A stretch of 64,000 bases of DNA from Malania oleifera (lineage: Eukaryota; Streptophyta; Magnoliopsida; Santalales; Ximeniaceae). Positions 11,705 through 28,389 of the stretch are shown here, piece by piece. The stretch spans positions 96,250,953-96,314,952 of the forward strand of contig NC_080423.1 of assembly GCF_029873635.1 (NCBI RefSeq), written 5' to 3'. The notes beneath the pieces were generated by a model. It was not told the DNA's origin. It did no database searches and was given only the letters and a program-made list of their open reading frames with translations. Each line of letters opens with the position of its first letter. Positions within the stretch are counted from its first letter, which is position 1. Made by a program: the position numbers and the translations under genes.

Positions 11705-11903
11705 TTCATCTCTAGAGTTTCGTTTGGTGTATTTTGTTTTGTTTTTGGTTATGTTTTTATCTCCTTTGTTAGTTATGTTTAATTTTGTTTGTCCTAGTTT
11801 GGTTGGTTTGTTTTAACTTATAACCACGGTATTCATCCGCCAAAAGTGAGGGTTTATTAATAAATAAATGGAGGTGCCGCCCTCTTTTACCAAAAAAAAA
11901 AAA
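11101..11903 (+). mobile_element. 5'-truncated L1-type LINE with 17-bp target duplication
   Basis: The insert carries the C-terminal end of a LINE reverse-transcriptase protein, a short 3' untranslated region (GCCAAAAGTGAGGG ... GGAGGTGCCGCCCTC) and a poly(A) tail (11892-11903). It is flanked by perfect 17-bp copies of ATGCATACATCACATAA at 11084-11100 and 11904-11920. Short terminal poly(A) with a long target duplication is the hallmark of target-primed reverse transcription. Related 3' ends occur at 14934-15288 and, inverted, at 19966-20047. Confidence 0.92.
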
Positions 11904-11920
11904 ATGCATACATCACATAA

Positions 11921-12290
11921 CATCATTCATCCATTCTTGTCTTGTTGTATAGATTTTTGTACATCTCTTTTCATTCTTATCTAAGCAAATCATGTTTCGC
12001 TAATGTCTAAGTCAATCCATCTACTTTGAAACTGGGGCAGCTGACCTAGGTTTAAATTGAGTCATTTGCTTTGAAACTGGGGCAACTAACCTAAATTTAA
12101 TTTGAATCATCTACTTTGAAATTGGGGGCAACTAACCCAGGTTTAAATTGAGTCATCTACTTTAAAACTGGGGCAACCAACCCATGTTTAAATTGAGTCA
12201 TCTACTTTGAAATTGAAGCACTAACCCTGGTCCAAAGTTTAGCATCGACTTTGAAACTAGGGCATCAGCTTTTAGGACCAAATTAAGTCA
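11921..12290. repeat. Minisatellite 1, units of about 45-55 bp
   Basis: Five or six copies of a unit around CATCTACTTTGAAACTGGGG, followed by CAACTAACCCAGGTTTAAATTGAGT, with clear divergence between copies. No coding capacity is apparent. Confidence 0.85.
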
Positions 12291-13290
12291 TCTAGCTCTC
12301 GGGATCCTCACCTGAGCTTTCATCTTCAAATCAACAATGCATCTGCCTCTTGGGATCCTACACCCGAGCATTCATCTTCAATTTGAAAATTCATCAAGCT
12401 CTCGGGATCTTACACTCAAGTAGTCATTTTCCAAAGACTCTTGGGATCCTACACCCAAGTAGTCCTCTTACAAAGACTCTCGAGGTCCTACACTCGAGTA
12501 GTCATCGTCTAAAGGCTCTCAGGATCCTACACCTCACCTCTTTAGTTCTTGGGATCCTACACCCAAGTGATCCATAGACTCTCAAGATTCTACATTTGAG
12601 AAGTCATCATTTGGACCCTTGAGATCCTACACTCGAGCAATCATTAGACTCTCAAGATTCTACACTTGAGACTTTCGAGATCCTACACTCGAACAATTAT
12701 GAGAGTTTCATGATCATATATTGGAGTAGTCATTAGACTCTCAAGATTCTTCACTTGAGACTTTTGAGATCCTATACTCGAGTAGTTATGATACTTACAA
12801 TATCCTACACTCGAGTAGTCATTAGACTCTCAAGATTTCACACTTGAGACTTTCGAGATCCTACACTCGAGTAGTTATGAGACTTTCGAGATTCTACACT
12901 TGAGTAGTCATTAGAATCTAAAGATTCTACACTTGAGACTTTCGAGATCCTATACTCGAACAATTATGAGACTTTCAAGATCCTACACTCGAAAAGTTAT
13001 GAGACTTTCGAGATCCTACACTCAAGTAGTCATTAGACTCTCAAGATTCAACACTTGAGAATTTTGAGATCCTACACTCGAGCAATTATGAGACTTTCAA
13101 GATCCTACATTGAGTAGTCATTAGACTCTTAAGATTCTATACTTGAAACTTTCAAGATCCTACACTCGAGCAGTTGTGAGACTTTCGAGATCCTACACTC
13201 GAGTAGTCATTAAACTCTTAAGATTCTACACTTGAGACTTTGGAGATCCTACACTCAAGAAGTTATGAGACTTTCGAGATCCTACACCAA
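12291..13290. repeat. Minisatellite 2, GAGATCCTACACTCGAGTAG units
   Basis: About 1 kb of degenerate tandem units of about 31-35 bp. Two variants alternate: one around TTTCGAGATCCTACACTCGAG and one around CTCAAGATTCTACACTTGAG. The alternation gives a higher-order period of roughly 60-65 bp. Many units contain CTCGAG, so each is partly palindromic. The array abuts the Tat/Ogre-like LTR fragment that follows. Confidence 0.9.
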
Positions 13291-14933
13291 GGAGAAGGAG
13301 CCACCCATGGCCAAGTAACAGGTAAGCATCCCACAGCAGCCACCTCCCTCACGATCTCCCTGTAACTCCTTGCACCATCTCTGGCAGCCAACGCGCGACC
13401 AGTTCCTTACAGAGCCTCAACAAATCCAGCCACCCTTTGCTCTGGTCACCCATTTTGACCCCTGGCGGCGAGTGTTCCATGCATGCAACCAGTACACACA
13501 CCTGCACGTTCTTATATAAATACATACATACATAGATACATACATACATACATACATACATATACTTTCATTTTTCATCTATTAGGATAGAACTTTTTGA
13601 GTTGAATATCTATTTTTAAAAAAATCTTTTTTTTGTTGTATTTATTTATTATTGTTGGGAATCTGTATAGTTGGAATTTGTCCTAATGTTTAAATTTAAT
13701 TTTTTATTGTATTTGTTACTTATATTAAATGATTTTTTTATTTATCGTCGTTGTATTATTTCGATCATTGTTTTATTATTATTCTTGTATTTCCTTATTT
13801 AGGATGTTCTTGTATCATTTAATGTTTTATCATGGTTTTATATACTCATTTTTTTTGGTTGTATAGTCATGGTGTGTATATAATTGTTGTATTAGTTAAG
13901 GTTAGTTTACATTGTTACTTAATGGCATATATTCATGCTTGTTTCAATTATTGTATGGTGTCTCTAAGTTTTTAATTATTATATGTTTTAATAAGGGATT
14001 TGATTATTCGTTGTTAAGGTTTGGTTAAGTCATACTCTTATGATGTTATTAATATTGTGATATATGTGTATTATTAACTTAGTAGCATTATACTAGTAAT
14101 TGCATGTTATGATATTGTTATTATTCTAGTATCATTATTTTCTCCATTTATTTTTCATATTACCTTATTCGATATTTCGAGAAAGCTATAGAAAAATCAT
14201 AAAAAGAGAAAATTATGCTAAAATTCTAAAAATATTTTTGACTTAACTTTGACTACTTACTTTAATTTTCTTTTCGTTATTTAGTAGCTCAAAGTTCGGG
14301 AGATATTAAAAAAGATTACAAAAAAATTTATAAAAATAGAAAAATCAGGAAAAATATTTTTGAGACCTAGAAATCATTTTTGGTAACTTTTCCACTCGAA
14401 TAAGATCCAAAACCTTCCGAAGTAGTATTTTTATGCTTAGAAAAAACTTATGAAATTTCAAAATGTTGGGAGTGTATTTTGTAACATATTTTCTCGATTT
14501 TTCGATCCCTATGATTGTAACAAAAGGGTATAGGCATTTTAAGTCTTGCATACCCCGGTTCTGAGAAAATATGTATGTTGTATATGTTATGTAGATATTG
14601 GTATGGTTCATTTATTTGCATGTTGTAAATTCACAAGGGGAGTAAAATATAAGGTTTTTTTTAATTAAATTTGGGATAATTTTCAATTAATTAGATACTG
14701 TTCATAGAACGGGTTCACAAGGGATGCTAATACCTTCCCCTCGCATAATCGAACTCCCGATCCTTACTTTGGTAACACAGATCAATTCTACCCTTAATTG
14801 AGTAGTAATCAAGTGTTCTAACCACACTTAAAAAGGTTAGTGGTTACTCCACCATTCCTATTTTTCTTGAAAATTAAACATTCATTTTTCATTTGCCACC
14901 CCTGGGCACCCTCGCTCCAGGGATGTCGCGACA
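13291..14933 (+). mobile_element. Truncated Tat/Ogre-like LTR (3' part)
   Basis: The right end (TTTGCCACCCCTGGGCACCC ... GGATGTCGCGACA at 14933) matches the plus-oriented 3' end of the LTR at 52747-56259, including the block with CTTCCCCTCGCATAATCGAACTCCCGA. A GC-richer leader-like block (13291-13500) and a T-rich block precede it, in the same order as in that LTR. The 5' end of the LTR is missing, replaced by the minisatellite. Confidence 0.6.
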
Positions 14934-15288
14934 AATGTCATCTACAAAGAATAACATCTTTTTCCACGTTCTCTGAAAGGTATACTTCGAATGGATAGGT
15001 TGAGTCTCACTTATTTTTGCGTTAGTCCAACTCTCAAGTTTTGTTTGGTGGATTTAAATTTATTTAATTTTTTTAAAAAAATTTTCTAGGTCTGTTTAGA
15101 CTTGTTTCTTAGTTAGCATTATTTGGTTTTGTTGTCTTGATTTGGTTGGTTGTTGATGTTGTTTTTGGGAGGATTTTATTTTATTTTTATCTGTATTCTC
15201 CCAATTGCTTGTCTTGTAATCATGGTATTACTCTGCCAAAAGTGAGGGTATATCAATAAAGATTTTCAATTTTTTTAAAAAAATAGAA
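14934..15288 (+). mobile_element. LINE 3' end remnant
   Basis: Sequence from AATGTCATCTACAAAGAATA onward matches 11611-11880 of the LINE above, including the last codons before its stop and the GCCAAAAGTGAGGG 3' end. It is older, with many differences. It starts exactly at the LTR end, so the LTR probably inserted into it or joined it by deletion. Confidence 0.75.
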
Positions 15289-15407
15289 GAAGTCATTATT
15301 TATTAATTATAGATAATGAGGAAGAAGATATAGTCTTCCTCTAGCTAATTCAATACATCCAAGTATAATAAGGAAAATTTACATTTTTATTCTTAAAACA
15401 ATCTCTC

Positions 15408-20513
<5,106 letters not shown>

Positions 20514-20570
20514 ATACTCACTGAGCAATTAACTTTGATGGTGTGTGCTTCAACCCTTGCTCAAGCTCTC

Positions 20571-20580
20571 CTTTATATAG
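20571..20580 (-). promoter_or_regulatory. TATA box of the beta-glucosidase gene
   Basis: CTATATAAAG on the minus strand lies about 60 bp upstream of the ATG at 20513, a typical plant spacing that leaves a 5' leader of about 30 bp. Confidence 0.7.
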
Positions 20581-20833
20581 GGCTAGCTAAGGTTGATTAA
20601 TAGTGGGGGTGCCTCCCCTTAATGTGTTTCTTTTATAAATGCCCCATACACGTATGTGAGGACATTTGCTGCCTGATTTTGCTTTCATCAATAAACTACT
20701 ATAATTTTGTGCCAAATCTTATTATGCAATTTCATTTTTGAAGCTCCATTTTTATGTTCAGTTAGATTAGGTTATGCTCTGTGGCCAGCCAAAGTAGCCG
20801 GTGATGGATGTCCTCATCTTTTTACCTCCTCAA

Positions 20834-21013
20834 TATTGTCAATTAAGAGGACAGAGACAGATCACGAAATGCCTTACAAGCGAGATCATTAATTAGCTTA
20901 AGAATTAATTATTCTTAAAGTTGGGGCATCTCATCTTAGTAGTCAATTAAGAGGAGAGAAAGACAGATGATTAAATGCCTTAAAAGCGAGATCATCAATT
21001 AGCTTAAGAATTA
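20834..21013. repeat. Tandem duplication in the beta-glucosidase upstream region
   Basis: Two copies (20834-20905 and 20944-21013) of a unit running from CAATTAAGAGGA through AAATGCCTTA and AAGCGAGATCAT to TTAGCTTAAGAATTAA, at a period of about 110 bp. The second copy carries several substitutions. The region lies 300-500 bp upstream of the ATG and could hold duplicated regulatory sites; I recognise no specific one. Confidence 0.8.
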
Positions 21014-21459
21014 ATGAATACACATAAGGATGTAATTACAGCAACCTTCTTCCTTCTATGACCTTTTTGTGTTTCTCTAATGACATTTCGTCACTGGTAT
21101 TGATTGGAATGCCTTGTGCTTGTCTCTAACCTACCTCCCCAACCATGCCCACTCCATTCTATCTTCATCCCTTTCTGCTCTCTCTCTCTCTAAAAAAAAA
21201 AAAAAAAATGTTTATGGCATTAGATGATTCCGTTTCATTCGTGAAGAACGAGCAAATTGTTATTAAGTAAAAAAATTTCAATAATAATAAACTTCACTAT
21301 TAGGCATTCAAACTTAGGGTTTTATATCTCATCTTGTGCAGCCTGTACTAGAGAGCCACACAATATATCAGAAATAAGCATATACATTTCTAATAATGTT
21401 ATTTGTTGAAGTATGTCAAATAAGACCCGGCCAATAATCTGTCATGGCTATGCAATAAT
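21014..21459. other. Intergenic sequence between beta-glucosidase promoter and element T
   Basis: No gene seen. It contains a short (CT)n and poly(A) stretch near 21180-21210. The last five bases (ATAAT, 21455-21459) are the left target duplication of element T. Confidence 0.7.
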
Positions 21460-22461
21460 TGTAGTGATCCTAAAAAAGAATTAAAAAATAAAAATAAAAA
21501 TTAAATTAAATAATTATTATTATTTAAATAATATATATAAGTAAGTTAAGTCCTCAAGGAATTTAATTCCTTTAGGAAGAAGCATCTGCTGCGCCTCTCT
21601 TCAGTCTCTCTCTACGTTTATCTCACTCCAGTCGCCATGCCTTCTCTCTCTCTTTATTTTCACGGCAAATATTCGGTTGATCGAAAAGCGGAAAATACTC
21701 TTGGGTTCCGTTCTCCGCCACCGACATTCCTACTGGAGTGAATTTTTCATTGGAGCGACATAGGCACCACTCCCGGGATAAGGTATACTCCCTCTCTTTC
21801 CTCAATTTCTCCCTAAATTTTTAACTGAATCAACGATTGGACACCACCATAGGGTCCTAGCTCCGATCCTCATCATTTTGGCCAGAGCAAATATTTAATT
21901 GGGGGTCGTAGACACTACTCCAAAGCGAGGGTGAGATTCAGGGAATTAAGAAAACTGATTATTTTTTAGAGTTTAATTGTTTATCAGGAATTTATGGGTC
22001 TAGAAAATGTTAAAATAATATTTTTATTTAGGATTGATTGATTAAATTAGGGTTATTGAATTAGGGTTCGGGTGAGCGCCGCAGGCATCGTTTTGGGGTC
22101 CCTGTTGGCATAGTCTTTGGAAACTAGGTAAGGGGAATAGATTAAGCAAGTTGACTTGTAAATTTCACCATTTAAAATGCAAATTATGTGTATATAAATA
22201 TATACGATTATCATGCGAGTTTTAAAAGAAAAGCCAATAGTTTGAACTGTGGTTTTTGAGCCTAAGATTATAGTTATTATTTGTGAAAATGGAATGATAA
22301 AAGTAATGGATTTTTTTGGTAATTGTGGAGATAATTTGATGTGTATTTTCAATAAATATGATGTTGAATATGGGTTGGCTTACTATTTTATTGAGATATA
22401 ATTATGCGTATTATTTGAAATGTGTGGCATGAGTAAAATGAAAATATTGAGTTGAGTTGTG

Positions 22462-22501
<40 letters not shown>

Positions 22502-24018
22502 CATATTGGAAATACTGAAATGTGTTGGGATTATATTGCATGTGTATTGTTAATCAGAGCTGGATGTGAATGTTAAATTGTAATGTATGATTTGATAACT
22601 CCAGTGCATAGTGAGGCACAGTACTATTGCATATGATTTTGGCAGAGCTTAGTGCACCCATACGTCTCATGGAGAGTGTGGAGATGGGATAGTCGATTGT
22701 GCTGTATAGGGTAGAGTTCCCCCTAGAGTCTAGACCAGTGTGGGAAAGCTAATCTAATTTACATACTAAAGAGGTTGTTTTATGATTTAACTATGGTCTG
22801 CCGACAAGGGTTAAGTCCAGCCTTCAGGCCACACAACCCGTTATGGTAGTGAGTTCTAAATGCAAAATTATTTAATTTAACCATTGAATAAAATGAGAAC
22901 ATAATGTGTGAATGTAGACATGAATACAAAGTAGCATGAAATCTAAGTAATGTGAAATGTAAATGTGAAATACGGATGATGTGAAATGTGGAAGTGAGAT
23001 TCACGTAATGTGAAATGTGGTGAATTATGTGATGTGAAATACTGAAAACATGAAAAGATAAGGAATACAGAGATAACAGATACAGAGTAAAGTAAATATG
23101 TATTATACATTGTAGTATTATATATATTTGGGACTAAGTGTACTCTCTGCCCGAGGGCTTGCTGAGAAAGGTGAGTGTCCTGATTAAAATTAGATGTAGC
23201 CATACTGGGTTGCCTAACGTATTAGGGTAGAGGTAAACTACTTATATGGGTGGGTAATCTTCTCTATTCTCGGAAACTTCTGCTAGTAAACATTTGTGTG
23301 AGTGTGTGTGAGTACGAGATGAACTAACCACCTGAGGGTTTATTGAGTAAGGTAAGTGCCCTGATATGCTTCAATTGTAGCCATGGGTTGCATAAGGTAT
23401 CAGAGTAGAAGGGTGCTACTTGTATGGGCGGATAATCATCCAAATCCTTGGGAACTCTCATTAGTAAAATATTTTGCATGTGTGTGAGTAGGGACAGAGA
23501 TAGGTTTCATAACTGTGATAATTTTATAAGTGGTGATTATATTTTGTACACTTAACTTCATGATAGCCACACACTAGTACAAATCTATTCCAACTTACTG
23601 AGATGTGTCTCACCTAATATGAATTCTATCTTTTTTAGCACCTCCGCGTGATTGAGCTCAATGAGCTCGGGGCTGGTGTAGCGTTTTTTTAGGGAGAAAG
23701 GCTATAGACTTTTGGATGTATATATATTTTTGGGTTTGTTTAAGTTTTTTGGGATGTATAAATGCATACATGTTTGTCAATACTGGAAGATGGAAAAATA
23801 CCTTTTGAGATTAAAGATATGTAGAAACTCTAGTATATTATTGAGGAGTTGTCATTATTCCCACTACGTAATTAATGTGAGAATATCAAATATAGGTGAA
23901 TGGAACACGTGGCACCCGACCCCCACTTGGCGGGTTTGGGGCGTCCCAAGGTGCAGTGGTACCAAAGATATATTTTAAATAACACTCCAAACCCTAGTTT
24001 CGGGTTCGAGGTGTAATA
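21460..24018 (+). mobile_element. Element T: 5' LTR (Tekay-like Ty3/gypsy)
   Basis: Starts TGTAGTGATCC and matches the LTR at 40007-42643 along its length, with numerous substitutions. The end is mutated (GTGTAATA instead of GTGTTACA). Flanks of the whole element carry a perfect ATAAT duplication (21455-21459 and 42644-42648). The LTR holds a (TA)n run at 22468-22499 and an internal duplicated block of about 180 bp (23145-23480, each beginning GAGGGCTT or GAGGGTTT and ending near TAGTAAA). The same organisation occurs in element D. Confidence 0.9.
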
Positions 24019-24021
24019 GTT

Positions 24022-24033
24022 TGGTATCAGAGC
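24022..24033 (+). other. Primer-binding site of element T
   Basis: TGGTATCAGAGC, complementary to the 3' end of the initiator methionine tRNA, lies three bases after the LTR end. Confidence 0.85.
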
Positions 24034-24357
24034 ATTAGGTTTTAGGTTCTGCAGACTTAGTGATGATAAATACTAGATTATAGGAACATATGACAATAAG
24101 GATAGGAATTGGGTAGGCTAGGTGTTGAGAGTTATAGGATGTTGTCTTGTAGCTTGGAGGCGAAAGTCCACCGAAGGCTTTCTGTGATTTTTCTGAAGCA
24201 GTCAATGGTTTCAGAAAAACCATGGCAAATCTTAGATGATTTTTGTTTCTAAGCTGTAGTATTGGTCCTTAAGTTAGAGATTTGGATGTATATTGGATTT
24301 TAGTTTAATGATTGTGTTGAGTAGGTTATGATAATGGAAATCTTAACTCTTTTCTGT

Positions 24358-25239
24358 CCTATTTTTAGGATGGATCCTAGGGGTGAGGATGTAGAGGTTG
24401 AAGGAAGAGATGACTCGGAGACTTCTAGTGAGGAGGATTTTGATACCACCACAATGTTGAAGGGTATAGTCCGACAGGTTAGGGCAGAAATGAGGAAAGA
24501 TCCTAGAGAGCAAAACTACCTAGCTGTAGATCAGGGTTGTAGCATCAAGGAGTTCATGAGGTTGAACCCTCATACTTTTGAGGGATGACCTGATCTAGTG
24601 ATTGCAAAGAACTAGGTTCAAGAAATTGAGGAGATAATGGAAGTACTTGGCTGCATGGACGAGAAGAAGGTCCGTTATGTCGCGTTTAAGATAACATGAG
24701 ATGTGAAACGTTGGTGGCTTTCTGTGAAGCTGTTGAAAGAACAGAGACTGGTAAAGGTGGCACTGACATGGGATCGGTTTAAGGAGCTGTTCTTTGCTAG
24801 ATATTTTCCCTTGTTTACCAGAGAAGAAAAGATTGAGGAGTTCACCAACTTGACATAGGGGAGTATGATTGTCAAGGATTATGCAACCAAGTTCCTCAAA
24901 CTATCACGTTTTGCTCCATTTCTGATCCTGAATGAGGCAAGGAAGGCCAGAACGTTTGAAAAAGGCCCATGACGAAAGATCTATGAACTTGTGATGGGAT
25001 TCCAAGTCCAGAATTTCTTAGACTTGGTGGATAAGGCCTCGGTACTGGAGAAGATCTTGCAGGGAAGTACAGAGCTATCAGAGCAGAGAAAGAGGCCTAC
25101 ACCTCCCAGTTTTTAGGCTGAGGCTAGTCAGGGCTCATGGAAGAGGGAGAGATAGATATGGGCCCGAGGCAGGAGGCGAGAGATTGGGGTTATTCTGGTT
25201 ACCAAGATGAATTATTTTACCTTGTAGCACAGGGGTGAA
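24358..25239 (+). pseudogene. Element T gag, 5' portion, interrupted by element W
   Basis: Begins ATGGATCCTAGG at 24370 and encodes an acidic N-terminus followed by SIKEFMRLNPHTFEG, then, through several stops, RWWLSVKLLKEQR, WDRFKELFFARYFP and KLSRFAPF, the conserved core of chromovirus gag. In-frame stops (the first just after FEG near 24586) show it is dead. The frame breaks off at 25239, where element W is inserted, and resumes at 39638 with the zinc knuckle. Gag forms the particle in which reverse transcription occurs. No pol domain exists on either side of the insertion. Confidence 0.85.
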
Positions 25240-28091
25240 TGTGATGACCCAAAAAAATATATATATATGATTAAAGTACAATAATAATAAAATAATAAAA
25301 ATAGTCATTAAGTTAATATCAATACAGAAGTGTTTTTCTGTAGGATCCTTGATTCCATGTTTGATGCCTAAGAAAGACCTTGTCTTAGCGAGTGCTCAGA
25401 GACCATTGCGGCTCAGTCGCTCCCTGGAGGTCGGCCTGGTCAAAATAGAATTTCATAGGATAAACAGGATAGATACTGTTTGTATACGTAAATAAGTATA
25501 TATACATAAAATAGTGTTTTGACAGACATAATTTGTAGAAATACATAATAAGATGATAATAATATAGGTATCATATGTGGGGCCCACAAGATTATGTGGG
25601 GTCCACATGAGTCCCGGAGCCACAAGACACTGTTTATATACGTAAATGAGTACATAAAACAATGTTTTAACTGATATAATTTGAAGAAATATATGATAAA
25701 ATAATAATAATATAGGTATCCTATGCGGGGCCCACAAGACTGTGTGGGGCCCACATGAGTCCCGAAACCGTATGAAGGTTTTCACAAGTCTCAAAACTAT
25801 GCAGGATGCATAAAATCGTATAAGAGTTATTGGAATTACGTACGATCCATTTGGGTCTCAAAATTGTGTGGGGCCCACAAGACTACATAGGGCCCACAAG
25901 ACCATGTGGGGCCCACATGAGTTTTTAAAATTTAAATTTAATTCTTGTTCAAAAATAAAATAAAATAAAATAAATACTAAATATAGTTTAAAATTAATAA
26001 CAATGATAATAATAATGATTAAGAAAAATAATAAAATAATAAAATAATTAGTTAGGTAATGGATTAATTAATAAGGTAAGTAATTAATTAAAAATTTATT
26101 TAGTGAGAATGGTGGCAAACACTCCCAAATGGCCTCCACTCAAGTTTAAAATTAATAACAATGATAATAATAATGATAATAATGATTAAGAAAAATAATA
26201 AAATAATAAAATAATTAGTTAGGTAATGGATTAATTAATTAGGTAAGTAATTAATTAAAAATTTATTTAGTGGGAATGGTGGCAAGCACTCCCAAATAGC
26301 CTCCACTCAACCCATACCTTGCCCATCCCTTGCCCATTCTTTAATTTTTAAAATTATAATTTCACCCATCTCCCCACACTTTTATAAATTCTATTTCTTC
26401 CCCAAAATTTTCCTATAAATAGGGAGCTCTCAACCTTCATTTTTCACAACAATTTTCCAAGGAAGAGAAGGATTAGTGAGTGAAAGAATTTGTGGTGGAG
26501 AGAGAATTTTTGAATAAATTCTTAATCACCCACTTTTTCTGATCTCATTTCTTAAAGATAATTATTGTGTTCGTAGCACACGGTAAAAGAAGAAGGTAAA
26601 TAAATTTGATTATGTTAGTATTTTTATTCAAAATTTATACCCGAGTTTATTTGTAAGTAAATTTTGATTATGTTAGTTTCTTTTTTATTTAAAATTCATA
26701 CCCGAGTTTATTTTGTAAGTAAATTTGATTATGTTAGTATTTTTATTCAAAATTTATACCCGAGTTTATTTGTAAGTAAATTTTGATTATGTTAGTTTCT
26801 TTTTATTTTAAATTCATACCCGAGTTTATTTTGTACGTAAATTTTAATTATCTTACTTAGTTCCACAAAATTTCCATGAGTTTATTTTTACGCATATTTA
26901 ATTATACCAGTTCTATCTTTAATATACTTGCATCTATTTTTGGGTTAAGAAATGTTCCAATCCCCTCGGGTAAATTTTCAGCATTTCTTTCTATTCAAAA
27001 ATAAAATTATATATATTTTTAACACAAAAATTGTGTGGCATGAGTTTATTTCTACGTTACATTTTTTTTATGTAAATATGAGTAAAGATGAGATTTTCAC
27101 GATATTATTTTAAATTGCATAAATTATAATAAGATGATTTTCAAACCCCTTATGGCAACGAAAGTTCAAAGTTACAGATGCTCGGTACCGCAGCTTAAAG
27201 TTTATACGGATCAGAGTGCACCCACACTGTTTACAGAGTGGTTATTTATGTTAGTGGATTTCTCCTGAGTGCACACCTGGTTTAAGTCCAGGACTTAATA
27301 AGGAAAATCTCACTTAAAGTTTACGTACGTTGATTTAGTTTGGTCGGCCAGCCAGCTAAGTCCAGTCTTCGGACCGCACAACCCAGTCATGGGGGTAAAC
27401 ATGACTTACGGCAAAAAGGCCTAAGGGTGGTTTTTATACTATATGTTTATACATATTTAATTACGTATACAAGTTACTGATGATTTGAAGGAAAAGTATA
27501 AGTTTACGTGAAAAGGATCATTCTGGTGCTTAAATGACGATCTAAGGAAAACGTATAAGGAAAAGTATATGTATGTTTATCATTAAATGTTTTTACAGTT
27601 TTAAAGTTAAAAGTTTAATTTAACAGTTATAATATATGATTATAAAATTTACTGTTGAAATTGATGACAAAAGTTTTATGCAGAAATTTTTAAATTTATA
27701 TTTATTCTAAAAGCAGTCTTGAAGTTATATTATTAAATATTGTTTTACGAAATTCTTTAAAAGCTCATTTTAGCCACACACTAATAATAATCTTATTTAC
27801 TTACTGAGCGTCGTCTCACCCCAATCATATTTTATTTCAGATAACTCTGAAGGACATGTCGGAAATCAGGCTTAACAAGCATGCGGGTGGGGATTAGAAA
27901 AAATAAAGATTTATTAGAAATATAGTATGATTTCAGATATTTACGTTTGTGTAATTTTCTTCTTTTGAAATAAGTGATTGTAACATGAATAATTAGCGCT
28001 CTGGTTTAAATAAAATTGAGTTTATTTGCTTCCGCTGTAAATCAGTAGTAAAAAGTTAATATCGCAGGCCCCTCGGGGTCGGGGTGTTACA
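25240..28091 (+). mobile_element. Element W: first LTR (2852 bp)
   Basis: Runs from TGTGATGACCC to GGGGTGTTACA. The five bases before it (GTGAA, 25235-25239) match those after the third LTR (39633-39637). In U3 there are seven GTGGGGCCCAC-like palindromes (25575-25920). A TATA box CTATAAATAG lies at 26413-26422. Four copies of a unit of about 60 bp containing ATACCCGAGTTTATTT lie at 26596-26850. The 104- and 113-codon minus-strand frames in it are not considered genes. Confidence 0.95.
26413..26422 (+). promoter_or_regulatory. TATA box of W LTR 1
   Basis: CTATAAATAG followed by GGAGCTC, the probable promoter of the element's genomic RNA. Identical boxes lie at 32185-32194 and 37953-37962 in the other two LTRs. 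Confidence 0.75.
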
Positions 28092-28093
28092 TT

Positions 28094-28105
28094 TGGTATC
28101 AGAGC
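28094..28105 (+). other. Primer-binding site of W, internal region 1
   Basis: TGGTATCAGAGC two bases after the LTR end, matching initiator methionine tRNA. The second copy is at 33867-33878. Confidence 0.85.
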
Positions 28106-28323
28106 AATAGGTTATAGGTTCTGTAGACTTTAAAGAAATAATTTTACCAGAGCATAGGATATAGGTTCTGCATAATCTAATATATAAATTTTATCAGAGC
28201 ATAGGTATAAAATATGATTTGGGTAGGATTGGGTAGTTTAGAATATTTATTTTAGTTTGTTATATTATTATACGTTAATAATAGATTTATGATTTTAAGA
28301 TAACATTTGATCATTATTTAAGA

Positions 28324-28389
28324 ATGGATCCTAAAGATAGTAGTATTGGAGGAAATGAGATTTACGTGAAGGCTCCCAATGACAGGTAA
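28324..28389 (+). pseudogene. Vestigial gag start in W, copy 1
   Basis: ATGGATCCTAAAGAT opens a 21-codon frame (MDPKDSSIGG...) that ends in TAA. It lines up with the gag start of element T (MDPRGEDVEV) and sits at the same distance after the primer-binding site. It is the only trace of the retroviral genes in W. The same 21 codons, with one silent T-to-C change, occur in copy 2 (from 34097). The frame ends on CAG-GTAA, which resembles a splice donor. Confidence 0.6.

Noticed and set aside
12291-13290. CRISPR-like regularly spaced repeats
   Set aside because: Units are contiguous and degenerate with no unique spacers, and the DNA is plant nuclear; it is a minisatellite.
25453-25794. 113-codon minus-strand frame in W LTRs (150 codons in LTR 3)
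   Set aside because: Low-complexity Ile/Tyr-rich sequence over U3 repeats; the length difference comes from one substitution, and the frame runs against LTR transcription.
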